This document shows, piece after piece, positions 55,786 to 64,000 of a DNA stretch of 64,000 nt. A program made the position numbers and the translations under genes. Every line of letters begins with the position of its first letter. The stretch's first letter is position 1. Origin of the DNA: JAOPZW01 sp963707695. Its GTDB lineage: Bacteria; Actinomycetota; Thermoleophilia; Solirubrobacterales; Solirubrobacteraceae. The notes below the pieces were generated by a model. It saw only the letters and a list, made by a program, of their open reading frames with translations. It did not search any database and had not been told where the DNA came from. The stretch lies in contig CAVPQY010000004.1 in assembly GCA_963707695.1 (NCBI GenBank), forward strand, positions 992,001 through 1,056,000, written 5' to 3'.

Positions 55786-57003
55786 GTCGATGACCCGGAC
55801 CGCCCGCGGGCGGGCCCGCATGAAGGGCAGGCCCGCGATGAGCTCCACGGCGGCGAAGAACCGCGACTCGAGGATCGGGTGGGTGACCATCACGAGCCGC
55901 GCGTTGTCCCCCAGGCCCTGCTGGACGACCGAGCGCACCGAGGCGCCCTGCAGCCCCAGGAGCTGCGCCACCTGGGCCAGCACGCCGGGGCGGTCGGCGA
56001 CCTCGAGGTGCAGGTAGAAGGCCGAGCGCACGTCGGCGACGATCGGCAGCCGCTCCGTGGCCGGCGGCGTCGAGGCGGGCGGGATCATCGCGCTGACGAC
56101 GTCGCCGAGCACCGCGCTGGCCGTCTGCCGCCCGCCCGCCCCCGGGCCGCTCAGCGTGACCTCCGTGATGGCGTCGGACTCGATCGTCACCGCGTTGAAG
56201 GGCCCGTTGACCGCCGCCAGCGGGTGCCCGCCGTAGAGGAAGACCGGGTGCACGCGCACCGACAGGCCGCCGTCGACGCGCTCGGCCGTGCCCAGGAGCT
56301 TGAGGGCCAGCCCGAGGTCGCGGGCGAAGGCCATGTCCTCGGCGGTCAGGTGCTCGATGCCCTCGTAGCGGACGTCGTCGAGCCCGACGGGCGTGTTGAA
56401 GGCCAGCCGCGCGAGGATCGCCATCTTCGCGGCGGCGTCGCGGCCGTTGACGTCGTCGGTCGGGTCGGCCTCGGCGTAGCCGAGGCGCTGCGCCTCGGCC
56501 AGCGCCTCGTCGTAGCCGGCCCCGGTCTCGGCCATCTGGCTCAGGACGAAGTTCGTCGTCCCGTTGACGATCCCGTGGACGCGGTCGACGTGGGCGCCCG
56601 CCAGCGACTCCTGCAGCACGCGGATGACGGGCACCACGCCGGCCACGGCCGCCTCGAAGCCCAGCTGGACGCCGTGCTCGCGCGCGGCCGACCACAGCTC
56701 CTCGCCGTGCTGGGAGAGCAGCTGCTTGTTCGCGGTGACGACGTGCTTGCCGGCGGCCATGGCGCGCAGGACCAGCTCCCGCGCCGGCTCGAGGCCGCCC
56801 ATGACCTCCACGACCAGGTCGCTGCCCTCGATGACCTCGGCGCCGTCGCCGCGGCTGCGCGTCAGCACGCCGCTGATGCGCGGGCGCAGCCCGGTGACGA
56901 GCTCGACGTGGTCCGCGCGCTCCGCCAGGAGCGCCGCGAAGGCGGAGCCGACCGTCCCGTGGCCGAGCAGGCCGACCCGGAACTCGTGTGCCGGGGGCGT
57001 CAC
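55771..57003 (-). CDS. hom: Homoserine dehydrogenase
   Basis: A 410-residue NAD(P)-dependent enzyme reducing aspartate semialdehyde to homoserine. LLGHGTVGSAF (about residues 12-22) is the cofactor loop, VVTANKQLLSQHG follows at about 88-100, and GTTNFVLSQM (about 154-163) with YAEADPTDDVNGRDAAAK (about 181-198) forms the substrate site. The C-terminal ACT domain (about 325-410) suggests threonine feedback control. Its GTG start overlaps the lysA TGA. It ends DEQFT at a TGA that lies within the tandem duplication. Confidence 0.95.
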   Translation of the reverse strand: MTPPAHEFRVGLLGHGTVGSAFAALLAERADHVELVTGLRPRISGVLTRSRGDGAEVIEGSDLVVEVMGGLEPARELVLRAMAAGKHVVTANKQLLSQHGEELWSAAREHGVQLGFEAAVAGVVPVIRVLQESLAGAHVDRVHGIVNGTTNFVLSQMAETGAGYDEALAEAQRLGYAEADPTDDVNGRDAAAKMAILARLAFNTPVGLDDVRYEGIEHLTAEDMAFARDLGLALKLLGTAERVDGGLSVRVHPVFLYGGHPLAAVNGPFNAVTIESDAITEVTLSGPGAGGRQTASAVLGDVVSAMIPPASTPPATERLPIVADVRSAFYLHLEVADRPGVLAQVAQLLGLQGASVRSVVQQGLGDNARLVMVTHPILESRFFAAVELIAGLPFMRARPRAVRVIDEQFT

Positions 57004-58263
57004 GCGACGTCCCGCGCGGTGAGCTCGTCGTAGGTCTCGCGGCGGACGACGAGCCGGGCGTCCCCGTCCTTGACGAGCACCACGGGCGCGCGCGGGACGC
57101 CGTTGTAGGTGTTGGCCATGGCGTAGCCGTAGGCGCCCGTGGCCGGGGTCGCGATGACGTCGCCGACCTGCGGGTCGGCCAGCTCGGCGTCGCGGATGAT
57201 GAGGTCGCCCGACTCGCAGTGCTTGCCGACGAGGTGGCAGTAGGTCCCGCCCCCCGTCCGCGACGCGACCTGCGCCTCGTAGCGCGCGCCGTAGAGCATC
57301 GGGCGCAGGTTGTCGGACATGCCGCCGTCGACCGCGACGTAGACGTCGACGTTGCGCTTGATCGATTCGACGCCGTAGAGCGTCACCGTCGAGTTGGCCA
57401 CGAGCGCCCGGCCCGGCTCGTCGAGGATGCGGACGTCGGGGCCCATGATGTCGTGGACGGCGCGGACCTTCGCCTCGACGTACTCCTCGATCGACGGCGG
57501 GTGCTCGGCGCTGACGTAGGCGACGCCCAGGCCGCCGCCGAGGTTGACCATCCCGTGCGTCGCCAGCCCGGCCATCGCCTCCAGCGCCGTCCGGAACGAG
57601 CCGACGTCGTAGATCTGGGAGCCGATGTGGAGGTGCAGCCCCTCGAGGTGGAGCTTCGCCGAGGCGTCGAGGCGCTCGATCGCCGCCGGCGCGGTCTGCA
57701 GGCCGAAGCCGAACTTCGTGTTGGGGCCGCCCGTCGAGATCGAGGGGTGCGTGTCGGGGCTGATCCCGGGCGCCACGCGCAGCTGCACGCGCTGCGTGGC
57801 GCCGTCGGGGACGAGGCGCTCCAGGCGGTCGACGTCCGTGTGGTTGTCGACGACGACGTGGCCGACGCCGGCCGCGACGGCCTCGGCGAGCTCGGCGTCG
57901 GCCCTTGGCGTTGCCGTGGAGGTGGATGCGCCCCGGGTCGAACCCGGCCTTGAGCGCGATCGCGAGCTCGCCGCCCGAGGCGACGTCGACCGCGAGGCCC
58001 TCGTCGCGCAGGATCCGTAGGACGGCCGTGCAGGGGAAGGCCTTCGACGCGAAGTGGACCTCGAAGTCGTCGGTCCGCGCCCCGTAGGCCTCCGTGAACG
58101 CCCGGGCGCGGGCGCGGATGTCGTCCTCCACGACGACGTAGGCAGGGGTCCCGAAGTCCCGCGCGAGCTCGACGGCGTCGCACCCGCCGAGGACGAGGTG
58201 GCCGCGCTCGTCGACCGCGCTGCCCATGGGCCACACGTGCGAGAGCTGTTGCGCCGCGGCCAT
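57000..58263 (-). CDS. lysA: Diaminopimelate decarboxylase; apparent single-base frameshift near 57903
   Basis: A PLP enzyme of about 420 residues making lysine from meso-diaminopimelate. The N-terminal part has VHFASKAFPCTAVL with the PLP Lys, and GRIHLHGNAK just before the break. The C-terminal part has LHIGSQIYD, VNLGGGLGVAY, LDEPGRALVANS and KHCESGD with the active-site Cys. The frames meet at AAGGGCCGA near 57903; deleting one G gives HGNAKADAELAEAV, as in the family. The ATG at 58263 is preferred. It is first in the operon with hom, thrC and thrB. Confidence 0.93.
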
Positions 58264-58285
58264 GGGGCGCGCATGATGCCACGCC

Positions 58286-58978
58286 GTGCGCACCGTCCGA
58301 CCGGAGCCACCGGCCCGCAGCGGCGTGCGCCAGGGCCTGGCCTACGACCTCTTCCTCCCCGCCGGGGACGCGGTCGCGGGCGTCGTCGTCCTGCACGGCG
58401 CCGACTCCAGCCGCCTGACCCACCTGGCCTTCGCGCGCCGCTGCGCCGCCCACGGGCTGGCCGCCGTCGCCTTCGACCAGCGCGGCCACGGCGACTCGCC
58501 CGGCGCGCTCGACGGCCGCGCCGTCGACGACGTCGCCGCCGTCGCCGAGCTGCTGCCCGCCGGCCTGCCGCTGGCGCTGCGCGGCTCCTCCATGGGCGGC
58601 TGGCTGGCGGTCGTGGCCGGCGCCGAGCTCGGAGCGGCCGCCGTGGTGGCCGTCTGCCCGGCGACGGGCACGGGGCTCGCGCGCGGGCTGCGCACGGGCG
58701 CGTTCGCCTTCCCCGCCGACCGGCCGGCGCTGGAGGCGCTCCTGGAGGCGCGCGACGAGCGCGCCGCGGCCGGCGCCCTGGGTGAGCGGCTGCTGCTCCT
58801 GCACGCCGAGGGCGACGACGTCGTGCCCGTCATGGTCTCCCGCGAGCTGCACGCCGCCGCGCCCGGCAGCCGCCTGGTCGTCGTCCCCGGCGGCCACCAC
58901 CGCAGCGCCCAGCACGACCCCGAGCTGCAGGACCTCTCGGTCCGGTTCGTGCGGCGTGTGGCAGCCTCCGCGCCGTGA
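58286..58978 (+). CDS. Alpha/beta hydrolase (serine aminopeptidase-like fold)
   Basis: A 230-residue alpha/beta-fold hydrolase. VVLHGADSS forms the oxyanion region, FDQRGHGDSPG (about 63-73) follows, and the nucleophile Ser lies in GSSMGGW (GxSxG, about 98-104). The Asp is in EGDDVVP and the catalytic His in GGHHRSAQHD near the C-terminus. It resembles monoacylglycerol-lipase or esterase-like enzymes; the substrate is unknown. It begins 22 bp from the divergent lysA and overlaps the EamA gene by GTGA. Confidence 0.85.
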   Translation: MRTVRPEPPARSGVRQGLAYDLFLPAGDAVAGVVVLHGADSSRLTHLAFARRCAAHGLAAVAFDQRGHGDSPGALDGRAVDDVAAVAELLPAGLPLALRGSSMGGWLAVVAGAELGAAAVVAVCPATGTGLARGLRTGAFAFPADRPALEALLEARDERAAAGALGERLLLLHAEGDDVVPVMVSRELHAAAPGSRLVVVPGGHHRSAQHDPELQDLSVRFVRRVAASAP

Positions 58979-59967
58979 GCGCTCGCGCCTGGACCGCCTT
59001 CGCCGCCGTGTCGGCGTTGTGGGGCATCCCCTACCTCTTCATCAAGGTCGCCGTCGACGACGGCGTGCCGCCCGCGGCGCTGGCCTGGGCCCGCGTCGTG
59101 CTCGGCGCCGTCGTGCTGCTGGCGCTCGCGTGGCGCGCGGGGACGCTCCCCGCCCTCCGCGGCCGGGGGCGCGCGATCGTCCTCTTCGCGCTCGTCGAGA
59201 TCGCGATCCCGTTCCCGCTCATCGCCGCCGGCGAGCAGCGCGTCGCCTCGTCGCTGGCCGCGATCGTCATCGCCACCGTCCCGCTGCTCATCGCCCTGCT
59301 GGCGCTGCGCTTCGACCCGGGCGAGCGCGTGCGCGGCCGGCGCCTGGCGGGCCTGTTCGTGGGGCTCGGCGGCGTCGTCGCCCTCGTGGGCATCGACGTC
59401 GGCGGCCACCCGGGCGAGCTCCTGGGCGTGGCGGCGCTGCTCGTCGCCGCGCTCGGCTACGCGTGCGGGCCGCTGGTGCTCAAGCGCGGGCTGGCCGACC
59501 TCGACCCGCGCGCGGCGATGGGCGCCAGCCTCGCCGTCGCCGCGGTGCTCCTCACGCCGGCCGCGCTGCTCGACCCGCCCACGGAGGCGCCGTCCGGGGA
59601 CGGGCTCCTCGCCATCCTCGTGCTCGGGCTGGCCTGCACGGCGGCGGCGTTCGTCCTCATGGCGACGCTCGTGGCCGAGGTCGGCCCGTCGCGCGCCTCG
59701 GTCGTGACCTACGTCAACCCGCTCGTGGCCGTCGCGCTCGGCATCACGGTGCTCGGCGAGCGCCCCGGCCCCGGGGCCGTCGCCGGCCTGCTGCTCATCC
59801 TGGCGGGCTCGTGGCTCTCGACCGACGGCCGCCTGCCGCCGGGCCTGACGCGCGCACTCGCGCGGCCGCGGAGCCGCGAGGTCGCGCCTACCGCGACGCG
59901 GACGCCGCCGCGGGCCTGCGCCGGCGCGACGCCTCCGGCCCGGCCGGCGGGCTCGGCGCCCGGCTGA
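58975..59967 (+). CDS. EamA-family transporter (drug/metabolite superfamily)
   Basis: A 330-residue inner-membrane protein with ten predicted transmembrane helices arranged as two EamA repeats (about residues 5-135 and 145-285). The N-terminal SALWGIPYLFIKVAVDDG and the VVTYVNPLVAVALGITVLGE segment of the second repeat are characteristic. It exports or exchanges amino acids, metabolites or nucleotide derivatives in other members; the cargo is not evident. The last 27 codons are Pro/Ala/Arg-rich and overlap the lgt C-terminus on the opposite strand. Confidence 0.9.
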   Translation: MSARAWTAFAAVSALWGIPYLFIKVAVDDGVPPAALAWARVVLGAVVLLALAWRAGTLPALRGRGRAIVLFALVEIAIPFPLIAAGEQRVASSLAAIVIATVPLLIALLALRFDPGERVRGRRLAGLFVGLGGVVALVGIDVGGHPGELLGVAALLVAALGYACGPLVLKRGLADLDPRAAMGASLAVAAVLLTPAALLDPPTEAPSGDGLLAILVLGLACTAAAFVLMATLVAEVGPSRASVVTYVNPLVAVALGITVLGERPGPGAVAGLLLILAGSWLSTDGRLPPGLTRALARPRSREVAPTATRTPPRACAGATPPARPAGSAPG

Positions 59968-60706
59968 GCCCGCCGCGGCGGGCCACGACGAGGAGCCACA
60001 CGGCCCCGGCCACCACCATGACGAGGCTCTCGAGCTGCGGGCTGGTCAGGCCGGCCGCGACGTGGTCGTTGCGACGCAGGAACTCGACCAGGAAGCGCTC
60101 GAGGCCCGCCGCCACGAGGTAGAGCGCGAAGAGGACCCCGGCCTTGAAGCGGTCGCGCAGCCGCCACAGCCCCCAGGCCACGAGCACCATCGCCGTGGTC
60201 TCGTAGACCGGCGTGGGGTGCACCGTCTCGGTGGTCGGCACGGTGCCGTCGGGGTACGCCATCGCCCAGGGGCCCGACCAGGCCTTGCCGTAGTCGCCGT
60301 CGCCGGAGAGCTGGCAGCCGATCCGCCCGATCGCGTAGCCCATGGCCAACGGGACCGCGCAGACGTCGAGCAGCACGAGGCCGAAGAAGCCCCGCCACCA
60401 GGCCCAGGCCAGCATGAACACGGCGCCGCCGATCGCGCCGCCGTACCAGGTCAGCCCGGTGCCGCCGAAGAGCCCGCCGATCGGGTCGTCGGAGACCTGG
60501 CTCCAGTGCTGGAACGCCCAGTACAGGCGCGCGCCGATCAGGCCGCCGGCGAGGGCGGCGAAGACCATCTCGGAGGCCCAGTCGGCGGGCTTGCCCAGCT
60601 CCCGCAGCCGCCGGCTGATGATCGCCCCGGCGGCGAGGAAGCCGAGGGCGAACATGAGGCCGAAGGTCTTGAGCGGGAGGCCGAGGACGTCGATCTCGGG
60701 CTGCAT
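59888..60706 (-). CDS. lgt: Prolipoprotein diacylglyceryl transferase
   Basis: A 272-residue inner-membrane enzyme that attaches diacylglycerol to the lipobox Cys of prolipoproteins, such as the lipoprotein encoded at 50682-51254. It has about seven hydrophobic helices. The diagnostic stretch is MGYAIGRIGCQLSGDGDYG (about 122-140), the Lgt signature, and HPTPVYETTAMVLV (about 162-175) with LERFLVEFLRRNDH near the C-terminus. The tail is Pro/Ala/Arg-rich and overlaps the EamA gene by 80 nt. Confidence 0.94.
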   Translation of the reverse strand: MQPEIDVLGLPLKTFGLMFALGFLAAGAIISRRLRELGKPADWASEMVFAALAGGLIGARLYWAFQHWSQVSDDPIGGLFGGTGLTWYGGAIGGAVFMLAWAWWRGFFGLVLLDVCAVPLAMGYAIGRIGCQLSGDGDYGKAWSGPWAMAYPDGTVPTTETVHPTPVYETTAMVLVAWGLWRLRDRFKAGVLFALYLVAAGLERFLVEFLRRNDHVAAGLTSPQLESLVMVVAGAVWLLVVARRGGLSRAPSPPAGPEASRRRRPAAASASR

Positions 60707-60763
60707 CCGCCCTGCAGGATGCCACCCCGTCCGGCCCGGCGCGCCCGGGCTCCGCGGCTCGGC

Positions 60764-61945
60764 CTACAGGTAGCTCATCGGGTTGGTCACCGAGCCGTTG
60801 ATGCGCACCTCGAAGTGGAGGTGGTCGCCGAAGCAGCGCCCGGTGCACCCGACGTAGCCGATGACCTGCCCCTGCCGCACGCTCGCACCCATCGAGGTCG
60901 CGAACCGCGACTGGTGCGCGTAGCACGTGGACATCGACGCGGTGTGCTGCACGCAGGTGAAGTTGCCGTAGCCGCCGGAGGCCGACTCGGGCTGCATGAG
61001 GACGACGCGCCCGGACCCGGCGGCGCGGATCGGCGTCCCCGCGGGCACGCCGATGTCGATGCCCGGATGGCACGACTCCCACGCGCGGGACTCGCAGAAC
61101 GGCGACGTGATCGGGCCGTTGACGGGCCAGATCAGGCCGCCGGAGCCGGCGCGGACCGGGCCGGCGGGGAGCCCCGGAGCCGCCTGCGCGGTCCGCAGCT
61201 GGCCGGCGATCTTCGCCGACTGGGCGCGCAGCGAGCCGACCTCGTCCTCGAGGTGGTGGCGCTGGTCGCGCACCGAGGCCAGCACGGACTGCTTGGCCGC
61301 GCGCGCCCGGGCGGCGGCGTCCTTGACCTGGGCCACCTCGTCGCGTCGGGCCTGGATGCGCTGCGTGAGCGCGAGCTGGCGCTCCTGGAGCGTGGCGAGG
61401 CGCGCCTCGGAGGCGGTCGCCTCGGCCTTCGCGTCGCGGACCGCCGTGAAGATGCGCTGGTCCTGGTCGGAGACGCGGCGCAGGAACTCGCCGCGCTCGA
61501 GGAGCTCCGCGAAGCCCTTGGACTCGAGCACGACCGTCACCACGTCGGGCTGCTCGGCCGTGTAGAGCTCGCGCAGCCGCGTGGCCAGGCCGGCGCGCAC
61601 GACCTTCAGCCGCGCGCGCAGGCGGACGAGGCGGGCGCGCTCGGCGCGCAGGTCCACCTGCGTGGCCTCGAGCCGCGCCTGGCTGGCGCTCAGGTCGGCC
61701 TCGACGGCGCTCTGGCGGCGCTGCAGGGCGTCGATCCGCGCGGTCGAGCTCGAGATCTGCGTCGTGAGCACCCGCTCGGTGCCCTTCTTCGCCCCGATCT
61801 GACCCTGCTTGGCCTCGATCTGGCGCTGCAGGCGGTCGAGCTTGGCGGACGGCGACGCGCCGTCCGACGGCATGGGCAGCAGCGCCCACGCGAGCAGGGG
61901 GATTCCCGCGCAGAGCAGGAGGATCGCGGTGCGGCGAACCGTCAC
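60764..61945 (-). CDS. Exported M23-family peptidase with coiled-coil (murein hydrolase activator-like)
   Basis: A 393-residue protein resembling EnvC/NlpD or PcsB-type regulators. A signal segment (about 1-30) precedes two long coiled-coil stretches (about 32-110 and 150-240; the Arg-rich LEATQVDLRAERARL lies in the first). The C-terminal LytM/M23 peptidase has CHPGIDIGVPAG (HxxxD) and GDHLHFEV (HxH), so zinc ligands are present and it may be an active peptidoglycan hydrolase. TACGTT lies 9 nt before the GTG start, suggesting a leaderless mRNA. The gene is divergent from htpX (81 bp). Confidence 0.9.
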   Translation of the reverse strand: MTVRRTAILLLCAGIPLLAWALLPMPSDGASPSAKLDRLQRQIEAKQGQIGAKKGTERVLTTQISSSTARIDALQRRQSAVEADLSASQARLEATQVDLRAERARLVRLRARLKVVRAGLATRLRELYTAEQPDVVTVVLESKGFAELLERGEFLRRVSDQDQRIFTAVRDAKAEATASEARLATLQERQLALTQRIQARRDEVAQVKDAAARARAAKQSVLASVRDQRHHLEDEVGSLRAQSAKIAGQLRTAQAAPGLPAGPVRAGSGGLIWPVNGPITSPFCESRAWESCHPGIDIGVPAGTPIRAAGSGRVVLMQPESASGGYGNFTCVQHTASMSTCYAHQSRFATSMGASVRQGQVIGYVGCTGRCFGDHLHFEVRINGSVTNPMSYL

Positions 61946-62026
61946 GAGCGGCCGAACGTAGCAGCCACTGGTTCCTCCGATCGGCTGACAGGGGTCGAAC
62001 GCGCGTTTGGCAAGATGGCTTGCACC

Positions 62027-62926
62027 ATGGCTCGACCCTCCTCCTTCGGCCGCGACCCCGGGCTCCAGGCGCGGATGCTGCTGACGATGTTCCTCCTCGG
62101 CGCCGTCTACGTCGTGCTCATCGCCGTCGTGGTCGCCGCCAACCAGCCCGCGCTGCTCGTCGTCGTCGGCGGGCTGCTCCTCCTCCAGCTCTTCACCTCC
62201 GACAAGCTCGCGCTGCGCGCCGCCGGCGCGCACGTCGTCACGCCCCAGCAGGCGCCCGAGCTGCACGCGCTGATCGACCGCCTCTGCGTCCAGGCCGACC
62301 TGCCCAAGCCCAAGGTCGCCGTCATGGAGACGTCGATGCCCAACGCCTTCGCGATGGGCCGCTCGAAGAAGGCCGCGACCGTCTGCGCGACCACGGGCAT
62401 CATGGAGCTCCTCTCCCCCGCGGAGCTCGAGGGCGTCATGGCCCACGAGCTGACCCACGTGGCCAACCGCGACGTGGCGATCATGACCATGGCGAGCTTC
62501 TTCGCGTCGCTCGCGTCGATGATCGTCCAGTTCGGCTTCTTCTTCGGCGGCGGCAGCGACAGCGACGAGGACAGCGGCCCCAGCTTCCTGGTCGTCCTCG
62601 CCGTCGCCTTCGGCGTCTACATCGTGTCGTTCTTCCTCATGCAGGCGCTGTCGCGCTACCGCGAGTTCGCCGCCGACCGCGGCGCGGCGGTCCTCACGGG
62701 CCGGCCGAGCGCGCTGTCCTCGGCGCTGCTGAAGATCAGCGGCACGATGCAGCGCATCCCGCAGCGCGACCTGCGCGAGACGCACGCCGAGCTCAACGCG
62801 TTCTACATCTTCCCGGCCGGCGCGAAGCAGTCCATCCTGGGCCTGCTGGCGACGCACCCGCCGCTCGAGAAGCGCATCGCGCGCCTCCAGCAGTACGAGG
62901 CGCAGCTGCAGGGCACCGCGCGCTAG
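62027..62926 (+). CDS. htpX: Membrane-bound zinc metalloprotease HtpX (M48)
   Basis: A 299-residue inner-membrane protease for damaged membrane proteins. It has an N-terminal hydrophobic pair (about 17-56), ETSMPNAFAMGRSKKAATVC, the zinc motif AHELTHVANRD (HExxH at about 140-150), a second hydrophobic pair and SRYREFAADRGAA with the third zinc ligand Glu. An alternative ATG at 62015 would add four residues (MACT). The stop is followed by a strong hairpin shared with the convergent carbonic anhydrase gene. Confidence 0.93.
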   Translation: MARPSSFGRDPGLQARMLLTMFLLGAVYVVLIAVVVAANQPALLVVVGGLLLLQLFTSDKLALRAAGAHVVTPQQAPELHALIDRLCVQADLPKPKVAVMETSMPNAFAMGRSKKAATVCATTGIMELLSPAELEGVMAHELTHVANRDVAIMTMASFFASLASMIVQFGFFFGGGSDSDEDSGPSFLVVLAVAFGVYIVSFFLMQALSRYREFAADRGAAVLTGRPSALSSALLKISGTMQRIPQRDLRETHAELNAFYIFPAGAKQSILGLLATHPPLEKRIARLQQYEAQLQGTAR

Positions 62927-62967
62927 GCGCCCGGGCGCCGGGCCGGCGGGCCCGGCGCCCGGTGCGC
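62927..62967. terminator. Strong hairpin between htpX and the carbonic anhydrase gene
   Basis: 62931-62944 pairs perfectly with 62949-62962 (14 bp, GGCG loop) and a flanking GCGC/GCGC extends it past a bulge. It sits right after the htpX stop and suits a bidirectional terminator. Confidence 0.8.
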
Positions 62968-62976
62968 ACGCGGCGT

Positions 62977-62995
62977 CCCGGCCCGACGGGCCGGG
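62977..62995 (-). terminator. Second hairpin, adjoining the carbonic anhydrase stop
   Basis: CCCGGCCC and GGGCCGGG make an 8-bp stem with a GAC loop; it ends directly beside the stop codon at 62996. Confidence 0.55.
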
Positions 62996-63499
62996 TCAGT
63001 CCGCGGGCGCGTCCACCTCGCGCAGGTGCCCGCTCTCGACCTCGTAGACGAAGCCGCGGACGCGGTCCTTGTGCAGGATGAACGGGCTCGCCTTGATCCT
63101 CGCGATCGACTGGCGGACGTCCTCCTCGAGGTCGCTGAAGGCCTCGGTCGACCAGTGGGGCTTGATGCCGACCTCGTCCTGCAGCGCCCGGCGGAAGTCC
63201 TCGTCGGTGAAGGTCAGCATGCCGCAGTCGGTGTGGTGCATGAGGATGACCTCCTCGGTGCCCAGCAGCCGCTGCGAGATCGCCAGCGAGCGGATCTCGT
63301 CGTCGGTGACGACGCCGCCGGCGTTGCGGATCACATGGGCCTCGCCCTCCTCGAGGCCGAGGATGCGGTTGGGCTGCAGGCGCGCGTCCATGCAGGCGAC
63401 GACCGCCACCTTCTTCGTGGGCGGCATCGTGAGATGCCCCTTGTCGAACGAGGCGGCGTAGGCCTCGTTGTTCTGCAACAGCTCGTCGGTGACGCTCAA
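62996..63499 (-). CDS. Beta-class carbonic anhydrase
   Basis: A 167-residue beta-carbonic anhydrase, interconverting CO2 and bicarbonate. The zinc ligands lie in VVACMDARL (Cys36) and LMHHTDCGM (His88 and Cys91 by this reading). HVIRNAGGVVTDDEIRSLAIS is the conserved region between them. The length fits the short type. The TTG start at 63499 has GAGGAG about 6 nt upstream. It is divergent from the sensor gene at 63596. Confidence 0.92.
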   Translation of the reverse strand: MSVTDELLQNNEAYAASFDKGHLTMPPTKKVAVVACMDARLQPNRILGLEEGEAHVIRNAGGVVTDDEIRSLAISQRLLGTEEVILMHHTDCGMLTFTDEDFRRALQDEVGIKPHWSTEAFSDLEEDVRQSIARIKASPFILHKDRVRGFVYEVESGHLREVDAPAD

Positions 63500-63559
63500 C
63501 GGGGCTCCTCTGATTGGGAGGTCCTGAATCTAGCTCAACCTGACCGGATATTGGGGAGA

Positions 63560-63588
63560 TTGGCGCGGCGCGCGCCCCGCCCTATCGT
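63560..63588 (+). promoter_or_regulatory. Predicted leaderless promoter for the GAF sensor gene
   Basis: TTGGCG (63560-63565), 17 nt, then TATCGT (63583-63588) lie 7 nt before the GTG start codon at 63596. Confidence 0.5.
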
Positions 63589-63595
63589 CCGCGGC

Positions 63596-64000
63596 GTGGC
63601 CGACCGGGCCGGCATGGGCTCCGCGCTGCGCGCCGTCAGCGACGCGGTGCTGGCCGTCGCCTCGCGGGAGTCGGTCGACGAGGTCCTGCAGGCGCTCGTC
63701 GAGCGCGCCCGCGAGCTCGCCGGCGCCCGCTACGCGGCGCTCGGCGTGCCCGACGGCGACGGCGGCTTCAGCCGCTTCCTCGTCGCGGGGATGGACGACG
63801 CGCTCGTGGCGACGCTCGGGCCCCTGCCGCGCACGCACGGGATGCTCGGTGCGATGCTCGACGGCCCCACGCCGTTCCGCACGCGCGACCTGCACGACGA
63901 TCCCCGCTTCCGCGGGTGGTGGCCGACCGGTCACCCCGACATGCGCTCCTTCCTCGGTGTGCCGATCGTCGCCCCGGAGGGCGTCATCGGCGCCTTCTAC
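63596..64000 (+). CDS. GAF-domain sensor protein, probably a histidine kinase (3' end outside window)
   Basis: The 135 codons seen begin at a GTG and run off the right edge. They form a GAF domain, with SDAVLAVASRESVDEVLQAL, the AGARYAALGV core strand and GHPDMRSFLGVPIVAPEGVIG near the boundary. This arrangement matches the first GAF of DevS/DosT-like sensor kinases and of phosphatase-type sensors in actinobacteria. The output domain is not seen, so kinase or phosphatase remains open. Confidence 0.75.
   Translation, partial: MADRAGMGSALRAVSDAVLAVASRESVDEVLQALVERARELAGARYAALGVPDGDGGFSRFLVAGMDDALVATLGPLPRTHGMLGAMLDGPTPFRTRDLHDDPRFRGWWPTGHPDMRSFLGVPIVAPEGVIGAFY

Overview
This is a very GC-rich (about 75 percent G+C by eye), densely packed chromosomal window with 57 protein genes. 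No rRNA, tRNA, CRISPR array, IS element or prophage was seen. The gene families point to an actinobacterium of the class Thermoleophilia (order Solirubrobacterales). The clues are WS/DGAT acyltransferases, SigB/SigF-type sigma factors with RsbV/RsbW-like regulators, a MarP-like protease, an MecA_N-type penicillin-binding protein, Ku, and frequent GTG/TTG starts. The taxonomic call is an inference, not a search result.

Layout. 1-7.7 kb: partial M28 peptidase, acyl-CoA dehydrogenase, SDR epimerase, WS/DGAT, DUF59, a STAS protein, then an overlapping fxsA / CrtC-like / HAD operon. 7.9-16.6 kb: a broken PAS-PAS-GAF-GGDEF-EAL gene, an ECF sigma factor fused to a zinc anti-sigma domain and followed by a secreted mosaic protein, an unrecognised zinc/HhH-like protein, and a secreted glycoside-hydrolase-like protein. 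16.7-27 kb: SDR/flavin monooxygenase/TetR cluster, glutamate synthase gltB-gltD, asparaginase. 27-36 kb: partner-switching and stress genes (RsbW-like pair, RsbV-like STAS, VOC protein, topoisomerase IB, Ku, DJ-1/PfpI, ferritin-like protein, two SigB/F-type sigma factors around a MerR-PAS-GAF regulator). 36-47.6 kb: an AddA/AddB-like helicase-nuclease pair, SRPBCC protein, UV-damage endonuclease, topoisomerase III. 47.7-53.9 kb: envelope and regulatory genes (CvpA-protease, penicillin-binding protein, lipoprotein, FHA protein, orphan ParA). 53.9-58.3 kb: lysA-hom-thrC-thrB, the aspartate-family amino-acid operon. 58.3-64 kb: hydrolase, EamA transporter, lgt, M23 peptidase, htpX, beta-carbonic anhydrase, start of a GAF sensor protein.

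How the genes work together. A DNA-protection theme (Ku, AddAB-like nuclease, UvsE, topoisomerases IB and III, ferritin, DJ-1) sits beside a general-stress regulatory set. One SigB/F-like promoter motif lies before an SRPBCC gene. Many operon joints are 4-nt GTGA/ATGA/TTGA overlaps, and several convergent pairs share a CTAG stop overlap. At least a dozen genes have a TAnnnT -10-like hexamer 6-12 nt before the start codon, suggesting widespread leaderless transcripts.

Caution. Seven genes (diguanylate-cyclase-like, sigma-ZAS, gltB, topB, the CvpA-protease, the penicillin-binding protein, lysA) contain apparent frameshifts, and in each the total length exceeds a multiple of three by exactly one base. 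Several are normally important genes, so systematic single-base overcalls in the assembly are more likely than seven pseudogenes.
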